NCBI RefSeq assembly: GCF_905171765.1
Contig: NC_053391.1
Coordinates: forward strand, 692,133,175-692,197,174
Direction of reading: 5' to 3'
DNA length: 64,000 nt
From: Bufo bufo
Taxonomy: Eukaryota > Chordata > Amphibia > Anura > Bufonidae
A model generated the notes under the pieces. The model worked only from the letters and a program-made list of their open reading frames with translations, was not told the DNA's origin and made no database searches. Shown in pieces: positions 33,593 to 44,400 of the stretch. Made by a program: the position numbers and the translations under genes. The stretch's first letter is position 1. Each line of letters opens with the position of its first letter.

Positions 33593-34721
33593 ACTCCCAT
33601 TCCCTGCCACAGCCCACTTCTGATCCCTCCCTCAGTTGCAGCGTCCTGACACAGGCGCTTCCAATGACATCACCAGCGCTGTGTCAGGTCTCACGTGATT
33701 ATGTCATTGTGCAGGACCCAGCTTAGGAGGTCACGATGATGTCATTGCAACCTCTTGCACCGTTCTACTCCCTCATTGGTTTCAGGCCTAGCAGCTTGAG
33801 GCCTATGAGGCTGAATAGTCACAGATGCAGGCCCTGATTGTGCCCCCCTTACAAGTACCGGGTGACGTCCTAGATAGGCACCTATTTTTACTTTCTGTTG
33901 TCCTGGCCCTTTGACCTCCAATAGCTATGCCACTGTTAAAAGGGCTCCAACATACAGAACATATACAATTATCAAATGCCCTATAATGTGATAAAATGAA
34001 ATGAAATCTCCAAAAATTTAATCCTTTCAATTTTAAATTTTTTATTGCATTTCCACATCTATAACTTCTTCCGACACTCCAGCAATACAATGATCTTATT
34101 GCACGTTCTCTTCTATTCCTCATCGATGCTTTCATCTCTTTCTCATCTCTACGAGACGCTCTTTCCACTTTTTCTTTATTGATCTCCTTTTGGGTTTGAA
34201 GGAAGAAATGTCCCCTATTTGTCCAGAGTAATCAGATAAATCACATTGTCTTTGGGCTCAGTTGGAGGCGATTGATTCAGATGTCAACTTTGATGGAACT
34301 TTTCATTGTTCTCATCAGACCTCTGACATCGGATCAAGCAGCAGAGTGATTGGTGTCTAAAGGTCTTTGAGTTACATTAACTGAAGATGGAAGAGACGGC
34401 AGCCGAAGAAGTCTCAATTCATGGATGTGAGAGGTGAGCCTTCAAAGATGGACATTTTTGAAGGCTTTTTTGTGCTTCATTTAATACTGCTTAAATGGCT
34501 CCAACGTATACGGCAGCACTGTCACACCTTGACCTCACTCACAAAGTCCCCTGCCCCAGTATAGACCAATTGGTTTAATTTCCTTTTCTTAATGTTTTAC
34601 TGGAGAACTGGGTAGAACAAGAACCTGAGGTGACATAAAACTTGCAGAGGGAAGTCAGGTGGGCGTATATATAGATATATATGTATCTGCTTCTTCATTG
34701 ATATATATGTATATCTGTATA
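33593..34721. other. No gene recognised; relatively unique sequence
   Basis: No transposon ends or tandem repeat. 34215-34385 looks unlike the surrounding repeats and is listed as a candidate conserved non-coding block in the findings. Confidence 0.4.
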
Positions 34722-34723
34722 TA

Positions 34724-35772
34724 CACTCACCTAAAGAATTATTAGGAACACCTGTTCTATTTCTCATTAATGCAATTATCTAGTCAACCAATTACATGGC
34801 AGTTGCTTCAATGCATTTAGGGTTGTGGTCCTGGTCAAGACAATCTCCTGAACTCCAAACTGAATGTCAGAATGGGAAAGAAAGGTGATTTAAGCAATTT
34901 TGAGCGTGGCATGGTTGTTGGTGCCAGACGGGCCGGCCTGAGTATTTCACAATCTGCTCAGTTACTGGGATTTCCACTCACAACCATTTCTAGGGTTTAC
35001 AAAGAATGGTGTGAAAAGGGAAAAACATCCAGTATGCGGCAGTCCTGTGGGCAAAAATGCCTTGTGGATGCTAGAGGTCAGAGGAGAATGGGCCGACTGA
35101 TTCAAGCTGATAGAAGAGCAATTTTGACTGAAATAACCACTCGTTACAACCGAGGTATGCAGCAAAGCATTTGTGAAGCCACAACACGCACAACCTTGAG
35201 GACGATGGGCTACAACAGCAGAAGACCCCACCGGGTACCACTCATCTCCACTACAAATAGGAAAAAGAGGCTACAATTTGCAGGAGCTCACCAAAATTGG
35301 ACTGTTGAAGACTGGAAAAATGTTGCCTGGTCTGATGAGTCTCGATTTCTGTTGAGACATTCAAATGGTAGAGTCCGAATTTGGCGTAAACAGAATGAGA
35401 ACATGTATCCATCCTCTGATGGCTACTTCCAGCAGGATAATGCACCATGTCACAAAGCTCGAATCATTTCAAATTGGTTTCTTGAACATGACAATGAGTT
35501 CACTGTACTAAAATGGCCCCACAGTCACCAGATCTCAACCCAATAGAGCATCTTTGGGATGTGGTGGAATGGGAGCTTCGTGCCCTGGATGTGCATCCCT
35601 CAAATCTCCATCAACTGCAAGATGCTATCCTATCAATATGGGCCAACATTTCTAAAGAATGCTATCAGCACCTTGTTGAATCAATGGCACGTAGAATTAA
35701 GGCAGTTCTGAAGGCAAAAGGGGGTCCAACACCGTATTAGTATGGTGTTCCTAATAATTCTTTAGGTGAGTG
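34724..35772 (+). mobile_element. Tc1/mariner DD36E-type element, internally deleted
   Basis: Ends CACTCACCTAAAGAATTATT and the exact inverse at 35772, flanked by TA (34722-34723, 35773-35774). 1,049 bp is short for a full element because part of the transposase gene is deleted. The right end lies 41 bp from the DD37E element. Confidence 0.93.
34872..35740 (+). pseudogene. DD36E-type transposase, deleted and frameshifted
   Basis: Starts MGKKGDLSNFERGMVVGARR. The N-terminal helix-turn-helix (SISQSAQLLGFPLTTISRVY) and a second one are present, then VAWSDESRFLLRHSNGRVR with the first catalytic Asp. After QNENMYPSS it jumps to DGYFQQDNAPCHKAR with the second Asp; the roughly 50 residues with the Gly-rich GGGGVMVW-type block that this family normally carries are missing. 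A one-base loss in the C-run near 35515 shifts the frame, and the C-terminus ([16 protein letters not shown]...GGPTPY) is read in the next frame to 35740. Counting across the shift, 36 residues separate the second Asp and the Glu, the spacing of the group called Intruder. Confidence 0.9.
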
Positions 35773-35813
35773 TATATGTATATAGATATGCCCCAAGTAT
35801 CTATATAGATATA

Positions 35814-37376
35814 CAGGGAGTGCAGAATTATTAGGCAAGTTGTATTTTTGAGGATTAATTTTATTATTGAACAACAACCATGTTCTCAATGAACTCAAAA
35901 AACTCATTAATATCAAAGCTGAATATTTTTGGAAGTAGTTTTTAGTTTGTTTTTAGTTTTAGCTATTTTAGGGGGATATCTGTGTGTGCAGGTGACTATT
36001 ACTGTGCATAATTATTAGGCAACTTAACAAAAAACAAATATATACCCATTTCAATTATTTATTTTTACCAGTGAAACCAATATAACATCTCAACCTTCAC
36101 AAATATACATTTCTGACATTCAAAAACAAAACAAAAACAAATCAGTGACCAATATAGCCACCTTTCTTTGCAAGGACACTCAAAAGCCTGCCATCCATGG
36201 ATTCTGTCAGTGTTTTGATCTGTTCACCATCAACATTGCGTGCAGCAGCAACCATAGCCTCCCAGACACTGTTCAGAGAGGTGTACTGTTTTCCCTCCTT
36301 GTAAATCTCACATTTGATGATGGACCACAGGTTCTCAATGGGGTTCAGATCAGGTGAACAAGAAGGCCTTGTCATTAGATTTTCTTCTTTTATACCCTTT
36401 CTTGCCAGACACGCTGTGGAGTACTTGGACGCGTGTGATGGAGCATTGTCCTGCATGAAAATCATGTTTTTCTTGAAGGATGCAGACTTCTTCCTGTACC
36501 ACTGCTTGAAGAAGGTGTCTTCCAGAAACTGGCAGTAGGACTGGGAGTTGAGCTTGACTCCATCCTCAACCCGAAAAGGCCCCACAAGCTCATCTTTGAT
36601 GATACCAGCCCAAACCAGTACTCCACCTCCACCTTGCTGGCGTCTGAGTCGGACTGGAGCTCTCTGCCCTATACCAATCCAGCCACGGGCCCATCCATCT
36701 GGCCCATCAAGACTCACTCTCATTTCATCAGTCCATAAAACCTTAGAAAAATCAGTCTTGAGATATTTCTTGGCCCAGTCTTGACGTTTCAGCTTGTGTG
36801 TCTTGTTCAGTGGTGGTCGTCTTTCAGCCTTTCTTACCTTGGCCATGTCTCTGAGTATTGCACACCTTGTGCTTTTGGGCACTCCAGTGATGTTGCAGCT
36901 CTGAAATATGGCCAAACTGGTGGCAAGTGGCATCTTGGCAGCTGCACGCTTGACTTTTCTCAGTTCATGGGCAGTTATTTTGCGCCTTGGTTTTTCCACA
37001 CGCTTCTTGCGACCCTGTTGACTATTTTGAATGAAACACTTGATTGTTCGATGATCACGCTTCAGAAGCTTTGCAATTTTAAGAGTGCTGCATCCCTCTG
37101 CAAGATATCTCACTATTTTTGACTTTTTTGAGCCTGTCAAGTCCTTCTTTTGACCCATTTTGCCAAAGGAAAGGAAGTTGCCTAATAATTATGCACACCT
37201 AATATAGGGTGTTGATGTCATTAGACCACACCCCTTCTCATTACAGAGATGCACATCACCTAATATGCTTAATTGGTAGTAGGCTTTCAAGCCTATACAG
37301 CTTGGAGTAAGACAACATGCATAAAGAGGATGATGTGGTCAAAATACTCATTTGCCTAATAATTCTGCACGCAGTG
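35814..37376 (-). mobile_element. Tc1/mariner DD37E-type element, family B copy 2, uninterrupted
   Basis: Left end CAGGGAGTGCAGAATTATTA after TA (35812-35813); right end has TAATTCTGCAC then a diverged GCAGTG before TA (37377-37378). Inner inverted repeats with TGCATAATTATTAGGCAAC near 36005 and its inverse near 37180 give the IR/DR layout. 1,563 bp with one full-length transposase frame. Confidence 0.94.
36142..37158 (-). CDS. Tc1/mariner DD37E transposase, full-length open frame
   Basis: 338 codons from MGQKKDLTGSKKSKIVRYLA to GGYIGH, the usual length for Tc1-type transposases, with no stop or frameshift. Residues 1-110 carry two helix-turn-helix motifs joined by a basic stretch (GRKKRVEKPRRK) for binding the terminal repeats. 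The catalytic DDE domain shows Asp in VLWTDEMR, Asp in FMQDNAPSHAS and Glu in [11 protein letters not shown]; 37 residues lie between the second Asp and the Glu, unlike the 34 of classical Tc1. The Gly-rich GGGGVLVWAG box is present. It would catalyse cut-and-paste of this element into TA sites in the nucleus. Possible damage: a diverged right terminal repeat. No promoter could be recognised. Confidence 0.92.
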   Translation of the reverse strand: MGQKKDLTGSKKSKIVRYLAEGCSTLKIAKLLKRDHRTIKCFIQNSQQGRKKRVEKPRRKITAHELRKVKRAAAKMPLATSLAIFQSCNITGVPKSTRCAILRDMAKVRKAERRPPLNKTHKLKRQDWAKKYLKTDFSKVLWTDEMRVSLDGPDGWARGWIGIGQRAPVRLRRQQGGGGVLVWAGIIKDELVGPFRVEDGVKLNSQSYCQFLEDTFFKQWYRKKSASFKKNMIFMQDNAPSHASKYSTACLARKGIKEENLMTRPSCSPDLNPIENLWSIIKCEIYKEGKQYTSLNSVWEAMVAAARNVDGEQIKTLTESMDGRLLSVLAKKGGYIGH

Positions 37377-37378
37377 TA

Positions 37379-38010
37379 TATACTTATGTCCCCCCCCAGT
37401 CACGGGTGTCCCCCCTCTGGTATGTGCCTGCAGGAGGGAGAGGACGACAACTGGACAATTATGTCCAGTTTCGGCCACTACAAAGGATCAATAAAGATCC
37501 TCTGCCCTTTGATAACATCTCTAGCAGACCCGGAGATGTTATGCATAACAGGGACAGGGGAACAAAGAGCTCCCCTGCCCCTGTGTGCCGCATACCTCCG
37601 GCGCTGTAATTACAGCACCAGAGGTATGCGATATCTTCACAGGCGGGAGGATCAAAGAATGGAAGCCAGCCAGGACGTCATATCACCGTGCCAGCCCACG
37701 TGGACTTGGCTGAGCGCGGGAAGATGGGAGCAAGCGCGGCCGGGTTTAAATACCCTGGCCATGCGGCGCTCAAGGAAGAAACCCGTTCACCCTCCCCAGA
37801 AGAAATAGAGCGCAGGCAACCATGCGCCGGGCTGCGCTGCGCTAGCAGAGGGAAAGCGCACTCTGTGCTGAGCAGAGAAGATCCCCCCATTGAAAAAGCA
37901 CAGGCAGCGCTGGGGGAAGGAAGAGACGAGCAGCATTTACCCTTGGATGGCTAAGTTACCTCTATACCACCAACGCAATATTAACCCCTTTTATTACCCC
38001 AGCATTATAA
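37379..38010. other. No gene recognised; GC-rich
   Basis: GC-rich from 37390 to 37940 with a short hairpin (CATACCTCCGGCGCTG / CAGCACCAGAGGTATG near 37588-37630). Frames of 60-163 codons occur but match nothing known. It may belong to a retroelement untranslated region; no ends seen. Confidence 0.4.
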
Positions 38011-38953
38011 CTAGGGTTCAGCGAACCCGAACTGTACAGTTCGGGTTCGTACCGAACTTTAGGAATTTTGGAAGCCGGACTCGAACATTTCAGTAAAAGT
38101 TTGGGTTCGATGTTCGGTGCTTTCTCTGCGCTTTTTGAGCGGCTGTAGAGCAGCCAATCAACAAGCGTTTAACTGTCTGACCTTAGAAGCCATCACAGCC
38201 ATGCCTACTAATGGCATGGCTGTGATTGGCCAGTGCAGCATGTGACCCAGCCTCTATATAAGCTGGAGTCACGTAGCGCCGCACATCACTCTGCTGTTAC
38301 ATGTGTAGGGAGAGGATGATGCTGCTGGTGATTTCAGGGAGAGAATAGGAGAGAATCTGTGATCAGAACTCGAATCTAACTCAGCGATCGACATACATTT
38401 AGTTGTGTGGGTGCTGTGCACAATCTTTTTACCCTGCCCTGAGCCCAGTGACAGAGAAAAATAACTTTTATCCGTCTGTTAGTTAGGTGGGCGGCGGCGG
38501 CCATTTTATGCAAGCTCTGAGCTCTGCATCGGAGCTTTTGTGACATTCAAATCCAAGCTTGAAATACTGCACTAATAATCTGGTTTAAAAAATCACCCTT
38601 TTTGGCAATATACAACATCTGGTGCATTTGTAGGATTAGTCAGTGTGCAATTTAAGCTAGAAATACAGCCATAATTTTCTGGGTTTTTAAAAACACACTT
38701 TTTTGCCAAAATACCCAATTTTACAGCCCTTGCAGCATCAGCACATGTGAAATTCAAGGGTTATATACAGCTTTCATATTCTTTTAGTAAAAAAAACACA
38801 CTTTTTTTGGCAATATCCAACATCTGGATTAGTCAGTGTGCAATTTAAGCTAGAAATACAGCCATAATTTTCTGGGTTTTTAAAAACACACTTTTTTTTG
38901 CAAAATCCACTATTTTACAGATCTGCACGTGTGAAATTCAAGTTTAATATATA

Positions 38954-40565
38954 CAGTGGGATACGAAAGTTTGGGCAACCTTGTTAATCGTCATGATTTT
39001 CCTGTATAAATCGTTGGTTGTTCCGATAAAAAATGTCAGTTAAATATATCATATAGGAGTCACACACAGTGATATCTGAGAAGTGAAATGAAGTTTATTG
39101 GATTTACAGAAAGTGTGCTATAATTGTTTAAACAAAATTAGGCAGGTGCATAAATGTGGGCACTGTATTCATTTTATTGATTCCAAAACCTTTAGAACTA
39201 ATTATTGGAACTCAAATTGGCTTGATAAGCTCGGTGACCCCTGACCTACATACATAGGTGAATCCAATTATGAGAAAGAGTATTTAAGGGGGTCAATTGT
39301 AAGTTTCTCTCCTCTTTTAATTTTCTCTGAAGAGTAGCAACATGGGGGTCTCAAAACAACTCTCAAATGACCTGAAGACAAAGATTGCTCCCCATCATGG
39401 TTTAGGGGAAGGATACAGAAAGCTGTATCAGAGATTTCAGCTTCTGTTTCCACAGTTAGGAACATATTGAGGAAATGGAAGACCACAGGCTCAGTTCAAG
39501 TAAAGGCTCGAAGTGGCAGACCAAGAAAAATCTCGGATAGACAGAAGCGACGAATGGTGAGAACAGTCAGAGTCAACCCACAGACCAGCACCAGAGACCT
39601 ACAACATCATCTTGCTGCAGATGGAGTCACTGTGCATCGTTCAACCATTCGGCGCACTTTACACAAGGAGATGCCGTATGCGAGAGTGATGCAGAGGAAG
39701 CCTTTCCTCCACTTGAGGTCGGCTAAAGCACATTTGGACAAGCCAGCTTCATTTTGGAATAAGGTGCTGTGGACTGATGAAACTAAAATTGAGTTATTTG
39801 GCCATAACAAGGGGCGTTATGCATGGAGGAAAAAGAACACAGCATTCCAAGAAAAACACCTGCTACCTACAGTAAAATATGGTGGTGGTCCCATCATGCT
39901 GTGGGGCTGTGTGGCCAGTGCAGGGACTGGGAATCTTGTCAAAGTTGAGGAACGCATGGATTCCACTCAGTATCAGCAGATTCTGGAGACCAATGTCCAG
40001 GAATCAGTGACAAAGCTGAAGCTGCGCCGGGGCTGGATCTTTCAACAAGACAACGACCCTAAACACTGCTCAAAATCCACTATGGCATTTATGCAGAGGA
40101 ACGAGTACAACGTTCTGGAATGGCTATCTCAGTCCCCAGACCTGAATATAATTGAAAATCTGTGGTGTGACTTAAAGAGAGCTGTCCATGCTCGGAAGCC
40201 ATCAAACCTGAATGAACTAAAGATGTTTTGTAAAGAGGAATGGTCTAAAATACCTTCAACCAGAATCCAGACTCTCATTGGAACCTACAGGAAGCGTTTA
40301 GAGGCTGTAATTTCTGCAAAAGGAGGATCTACTAAATATTGATTTCTTTTTTGTGGTGCCCAAATGTATGCACCTGCCTAATTTTGTTTAAACAATTATA
40401 GCACACTTTCTGTAAATCCAATAAACTTCATTTCACTTCTCAGATATCACTGTGTGTGTCTCCTATATGATATATTTAACTGACATTTTTTATCGTAACA
40501 ACCAACGATTTATACAGGAAAATCATGACGATTAACAAGGTTGCCCAAACTTTCGCATCCCACTG
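38954..40565 (+). mobile_element. Tc1-like DD34E element, family C
   Basis: Ends CAGTGGGATACGAAAGTTT and the inverse of CAGTGGGATGCGAAAGTTT, flanked by TA (38952-38953, 40566-40567). Inner inverted repeats include TGTTTAAACAAAATTAGGCA near 39126 and its inverse near 40376, an IR/DR layout about 250 bp long. It sits in a 190-bp repeat of the host hAT; TATATACAGC on the right restores the unit. Confidence 0.94.
39342..40342 (+). CDS. Tc1-like DD34E transposase, one N-terminal frameshift
   Basis: The start ATG at 39342 begins MGVSKQLSNDLKTKIA; one base appears to be missing near 39420, so the long frame from 39467 (291 codons to the stop) is out of register with it. After the shift: helix-turn-helix (SEISASVSTVRNILRKW), a basic linker (RSGRPRKISDRQKRR), a second helix-turn-helix, then catalytic Asp in VLWTDETKIELFG, Asp in [12 protein letters not shown] and Glu in SPDLNIIENLW with 34 residues between them. 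The Gly-rich block is KYGGGPIMLWGC. It ends GGSTKY. Apart from the single shift and a Pro-to-Ile change in the usual LNPIE box it looks complete; a sequencing or assembly slip is possible. Confidence 0.9.
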
Positions 40566-41229
40566 TACAGCTTTCATATTCTGTTACTTAAAAAAACACA
40601 CTTTTTTGGCAATATACAACATCTGGATTAGTCAGTGTGCAATTTAAGCTAGAAATACGCCCATCATTTTCTAGGGTTTTAAAAACACACTTTTTTGGCA
40701 AAATCCACTATTTTACAGCCCTTTCAGCATCAGCACGTTTGAAATTCAAGGGTTATATACAGCTTTCATATCCAGTTAGTAAAAAAACATTTTTTTTTGG
40801 CAATATCCAACATCTGGATTACTCAGTGTGCAATTTAAGCTAGAAATACAGCCATAATTTTCTGGGGTTTTAAAAACACACTTTTTTGCCAAAAATACCC
40901 AATTTTACAGCCCTTGCAGCATCAGCACGTGTGAAATTCCAGGGTTATATACTGCTGTCATATTCAGTTATTAAACAAACACCCAGTTTGGCCAAAAAAC
41001 TTAAATTGAGGCCTAGTCTGGATCAGTACGTGTGAGATACACCATTTATACACTGTGGTTATATTATTCTATTAATAAAACACCCTTTTTTGGGAAAAAT
41101 ACACAATTTTTCTGGTCTTGCACCATCAGCAAGTGTGAAATTCAAGGTTTATATACTGCTGTCATATTCAGTTATTAAACAAACACCCGTTTTGGGCAAA
41201 AAAGTTTATTTTGCAGCCTTTGCTGCAGA

Positions 41230-43030
41230 TGTCGCGACAGAACCTGCAGCGGTATTTGGTCGGGCCTAATCCGGCTCTACGAATGGTGAGGCCAGAACAT
41301 GTACAGGCGATAGTAGATTGGATGGCTAACAGTGGATTCAGTTCCTTCACATTGTCTCCCACCCAGTCTCCTGCTGAAAGACCACAGTTGGCACCTGCAG
41401 CCGATGTCCATTAGTCTTTCACCTCACCCCCTTGCAAATCAGCCAAGCAGTCTGAGCCCCAAGTCATGCAGCAGTCTCTTCTGCTTTTTGATGACTCTGT
41501 TAGCAAGGTTTCCCAGGGCCATCCAACTATCCATGCCCCAGAAGTGGATGCCCAACCACTTATGTTTCAAGATGAGTACATGGGAGGACCATCGCAGCAC
41601 GTCTCGGATGATGTCGAAACACAGGTGCCAACTGCTGGGGCTTTCGAAAGTGTGCAGACCGACAAGGAGGGCAAGGGTGAAGACTGGGTGGAAGATGATG
41701 TGGAGGACGATGAGGTCCTCGACCCCACATGGAATCAAGGTCATGCGAGTGACCTATGTAGTTCGGAGGAAGAGGCGGTGGTCACACAGAGCCACCAGCA
41801 CAGCAGAAGAGGGAGCAGGGTGCAAAAGCGGAGCAGAGCGGCCGTCCTCTAGACAGTACGCCTGCTACTCCCCACCGCAGCAAGAGACCGAGCACACCAA
41901 AGCCAGCTCCAAGGAGTTCCCTCGCGTGGCAGTTCTTCAGACAATGTGCTGACGACAAGACACGAGTGGTTTGCACGCTGTGCAATCAGAGCCTGAAGAG
42001 CACAACCTGCATAACCAGGCATTTAAGTGCAAAGCACGAGCTGCAGTGGAGTAGACACCTCAAAAACCAAGAAAGGTCTCTGGCTCCTCCTGCTTCCTCT
42101 TCTGCTGCAGTCTCGGCCTCTTCATCCACCTCTGGAGTGACAGTGCCACCTGCCACCCTGAAAACAGAGGATCTGCCAGCAACACCACCATCTCCACAAT
42201 GTCCCACGGAAGCGTTCAGCTCTCTATCTCCCAAATGCTGGAGAGGAAGAGGAAGTACCCCCCTACCCACCCGCGATCCCTAGCCCTGAATGCCAGCATT
42301 TCTAAATTATTGGCCTTTGAAATGCTGTCATTCCGTCCGGTGGGGACGGATAGTTTTAAAGGCCTTATGGCGCTGGCTGTCCCACAGTACGTCGTGCCCA
42401 GCCACCACTACTTTTCCAGGCGAGCCATCCCTTCCCTGCACAACCAAGTAGGGGACAAAATCAGGTGTGCACTGCGCAACGCCATCTGTGGCAAGGTGCA
42501 CCTTACTACGGATACGTGGACCAGTAAGCACGGTCAGGGACGTTATATCTGCATAACAGCACACTGGGTAAATGCAGTTGCGGCTGGGCCTGAGGGGGAT
42601 AGCAGTTTGGTGCAGGTCCTTCCACCACCGAGGATTGCAGGGCGCTTCAGTTTGCCTCCTGTTGCTTCCTCCTCTTACTCCGCTTCCTCATCCTCTACCA
42701 GCTCCTCATCCGGTCAGCGTAACAACTTCACCACCAACTTCAGCACAGCCAGGGATAAACGACAGCAGGCAGTTTTAAAACTTATCTGTTTGGGGGACAA
42801 ACCCCACACCGCGCAGGAGCTGTGGACGGACCTTGAACAACAGACCGATGAGTGGTTGGTGTCAGTGAGCCTCAAGCCCGGCCTGGTGGTGTGCGATAAT
42901 GTGCGAAATCTCGTAGCAGCTCTGGGACTAGCCGGTTTGACGCACATCCCTTGCCTGGCGCATGTGCTGAATTTGGTGTTGCAGAGATTCCTTAAAAATT
43001 TCCCCGATATGTCAGAGCTGCTGCAGACTG
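41230..43030 (+). pseudogene. hAT transposase, N-terminal half with BED zinc finger
   Basis: Starts MSRQNLQRYLVGPNPALRMV at 41230. An acidic Ser-rich linker follows in another frame (41466-41852, VEDDVEDDEVLDPTWN). Around 41930-42060 lies a BED zinc finger (WQFFRQCADDKTRVVCTLC, then TRHLSAKH). The frame 42199-43059 holds the start of the catalytic region: LTTDTWTSKHGQGRYICIT with a catalytic Asp, then CDNVRNLVAALGLAGLTH and CLAHVLNLVLQRFLKNF. At least two frameshifts (near 41415 and 41850-41960) break the first half, and an unrelated insertion follows SELLQTAG. hAT enzymes cut and paste with 8-bp target duplications. Confidence 0.85.
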
Positions 43031-43032
43031 CT

Positions 43033-43510
43033 GGTATTCAGGAACAGGGGTTAGGATGAGAGAGCTACCACGGGGCCCCCCGTTATTCACCTTTACCATA
43101 ACAAAGGACACGGACACCGTTTGTTACTTTTAACTTGTTTTACTGGGTGATGATCAGCCACAGCTAAACATTACAACGGCAAATTAAACTCCTCCCCCAA
43201 CCATTCCTTCGGTGCGGCGTGACAACCCCTGGACCCCAGGGGGCTCGTGCGCCAAACCCGTTACCACCATGCTCCTTTTCTCTAAATTGCCGCCAGCTGT
43301 GACTTCCGACTCCAATCCATAACCAGGAACCTCGAACAAAAGAAAACAACATGACCATCCAAACTTAAACACAAAACATAACAATAAGGGAGGGAGGGCG
43401 GGACCAGCTTTCCTTCACCGTAAAGAGGAAGGGCCAGGAGCAGGGGGGGGAGTATATATCACCTCCCATTGCCAGTCCCTAATCACCGTCTCTAAACCAT
43501 CGGGTGCTAT
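43033..43510. other. Unidentified insertion of about 480 bp within the hAT transposase
   Basis: The frame is lost after CTGCAG near 43026 and resumes with AAAGTGCGGACCGTC near 43516. The DNA between is unrelated to hAT. It might be a solo LTR or another small element, but no clear ends or duplication are visible. Confidence 0.6.
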
Positions 43511-43515
43511 CCATA

Positions 43516-44400
43516 AAGTGCGGACCGTCTGTGCGCGCTTTCGGCGTTCTCACCCTGCTGCTGCTTGCCTCTCAGTGCTGCAGCATAACTTCGGCCTTCC
43601 CGCTCACCGCCTCATATGCGACATGCCCACAAGGTGGAACTCCACCTTGCACATGTTGGAGAGACTGTGCGAGCAGCAGCAGGCCATAGTGGAGTTTCAG
43701 CTGCAGCACGCACGGGTGAGTCGCTCGGCGGAACAGCACCACTTCACCATCAATGACTGGGCCTCCATGCGAGACCTGTGTTCCTTGTTGCGCTGTTTCG
43801 AGTACTCCACCAACATGGACAGTGCCGATAACGCCGTTCTCAGCGTAACTATCCCACTTCTATGCCTCGTTGAAAATACGCTGCTGGCGATGATGGAAGA
43901 GGATGTGGCACAGGAGAAGGAGGAGGAAGAGGAATCATTTTGTAGGGTTTCCGGCCAGTCATTCCCAAGTGGCTCCCAGGGTGGGTTCCTGCACCCACAA
44001 ACGCCAGGTACACAATTGTCCAGCCAGGGTACAGTTCTGAAGGATGATGAGGTGGAGGAGGAGGAGGAACCATGTTCACAGCAGGGTGGCACCCAGACCA
44101 GCTCATGGCCATCACTGGTGCGTGGCTGGGGGGATACAGAGGACACAGACGATACACCTCCCACAGAGGACAGCTTTTCGTTGACTCTGGGCAGCCTGGC
44201 ACACATGAAGGCAGAGGATGAGGAAGAGGTCGGTAACTTAGCTGGGGCATCGCCAGCACCTCAGAAGGCAGGGTTAGCATGGCCGAAATGTGGAAAAGCT
44301 TTGTCAGCACGCCACAACAACCAGCACCACCAGCTGATATGAAACGTCTTAGCAGGAGGCAGCATTTCAGCAACATGGTGGGGCAGTATGAGCAAAATGT
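43516..44400 (+). pseudogene. hAT transposase, middle and C-terminal part
   Basis: Continues the transposase after the insertion: FRRSHPAAACLSVLQHNFGL, then the hallmark DMPTRWNSTLHMLERL, where the Trp in TRWNST is strongly conserved in hAT enzymes. An acidic low-complexity insert follows (EEEEESF, DDEVEEEEEPC). A frameshift near 44280 moves the reading to EMWKSFVSTPQQPAPP and SRRQHFSNMVGQYEQNVVEY, after which the sequence becomes the AT-rich element end. The C-terminal dimerisation domain (as seen at 61880-62465) is missing, so the protein cannot be functional. Confidence 0.85.

Larger units (their letters stand above)
38560..41210 (+). repeat. About 190-bp subterminal direct repeats of the hAT element
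   Basis: The series AACATCTGGATTAGTCAGTG, CAATTTAAGCTAGAAATAC, CCATAATTTTCTGGG and TTTTACAGCCCTTGCAGCATC repeats about five times on both sides of the Tc1-like insertion at 38954-40565. Copies diverge to the right. Non-coding. Confidence 0.88.

Noticed and set aside
33803..34168. 121-codon minus-strand frame
   Set aside because: Basic and acidic residues by chance; no family match and no supporting context.
41332..41952. 206-codon frame overlapping the hAT transposase
   Set aside because: Alternative frame of the broken hAT gene; the neighbouring frames give the family-like acidic linker and BED finger.
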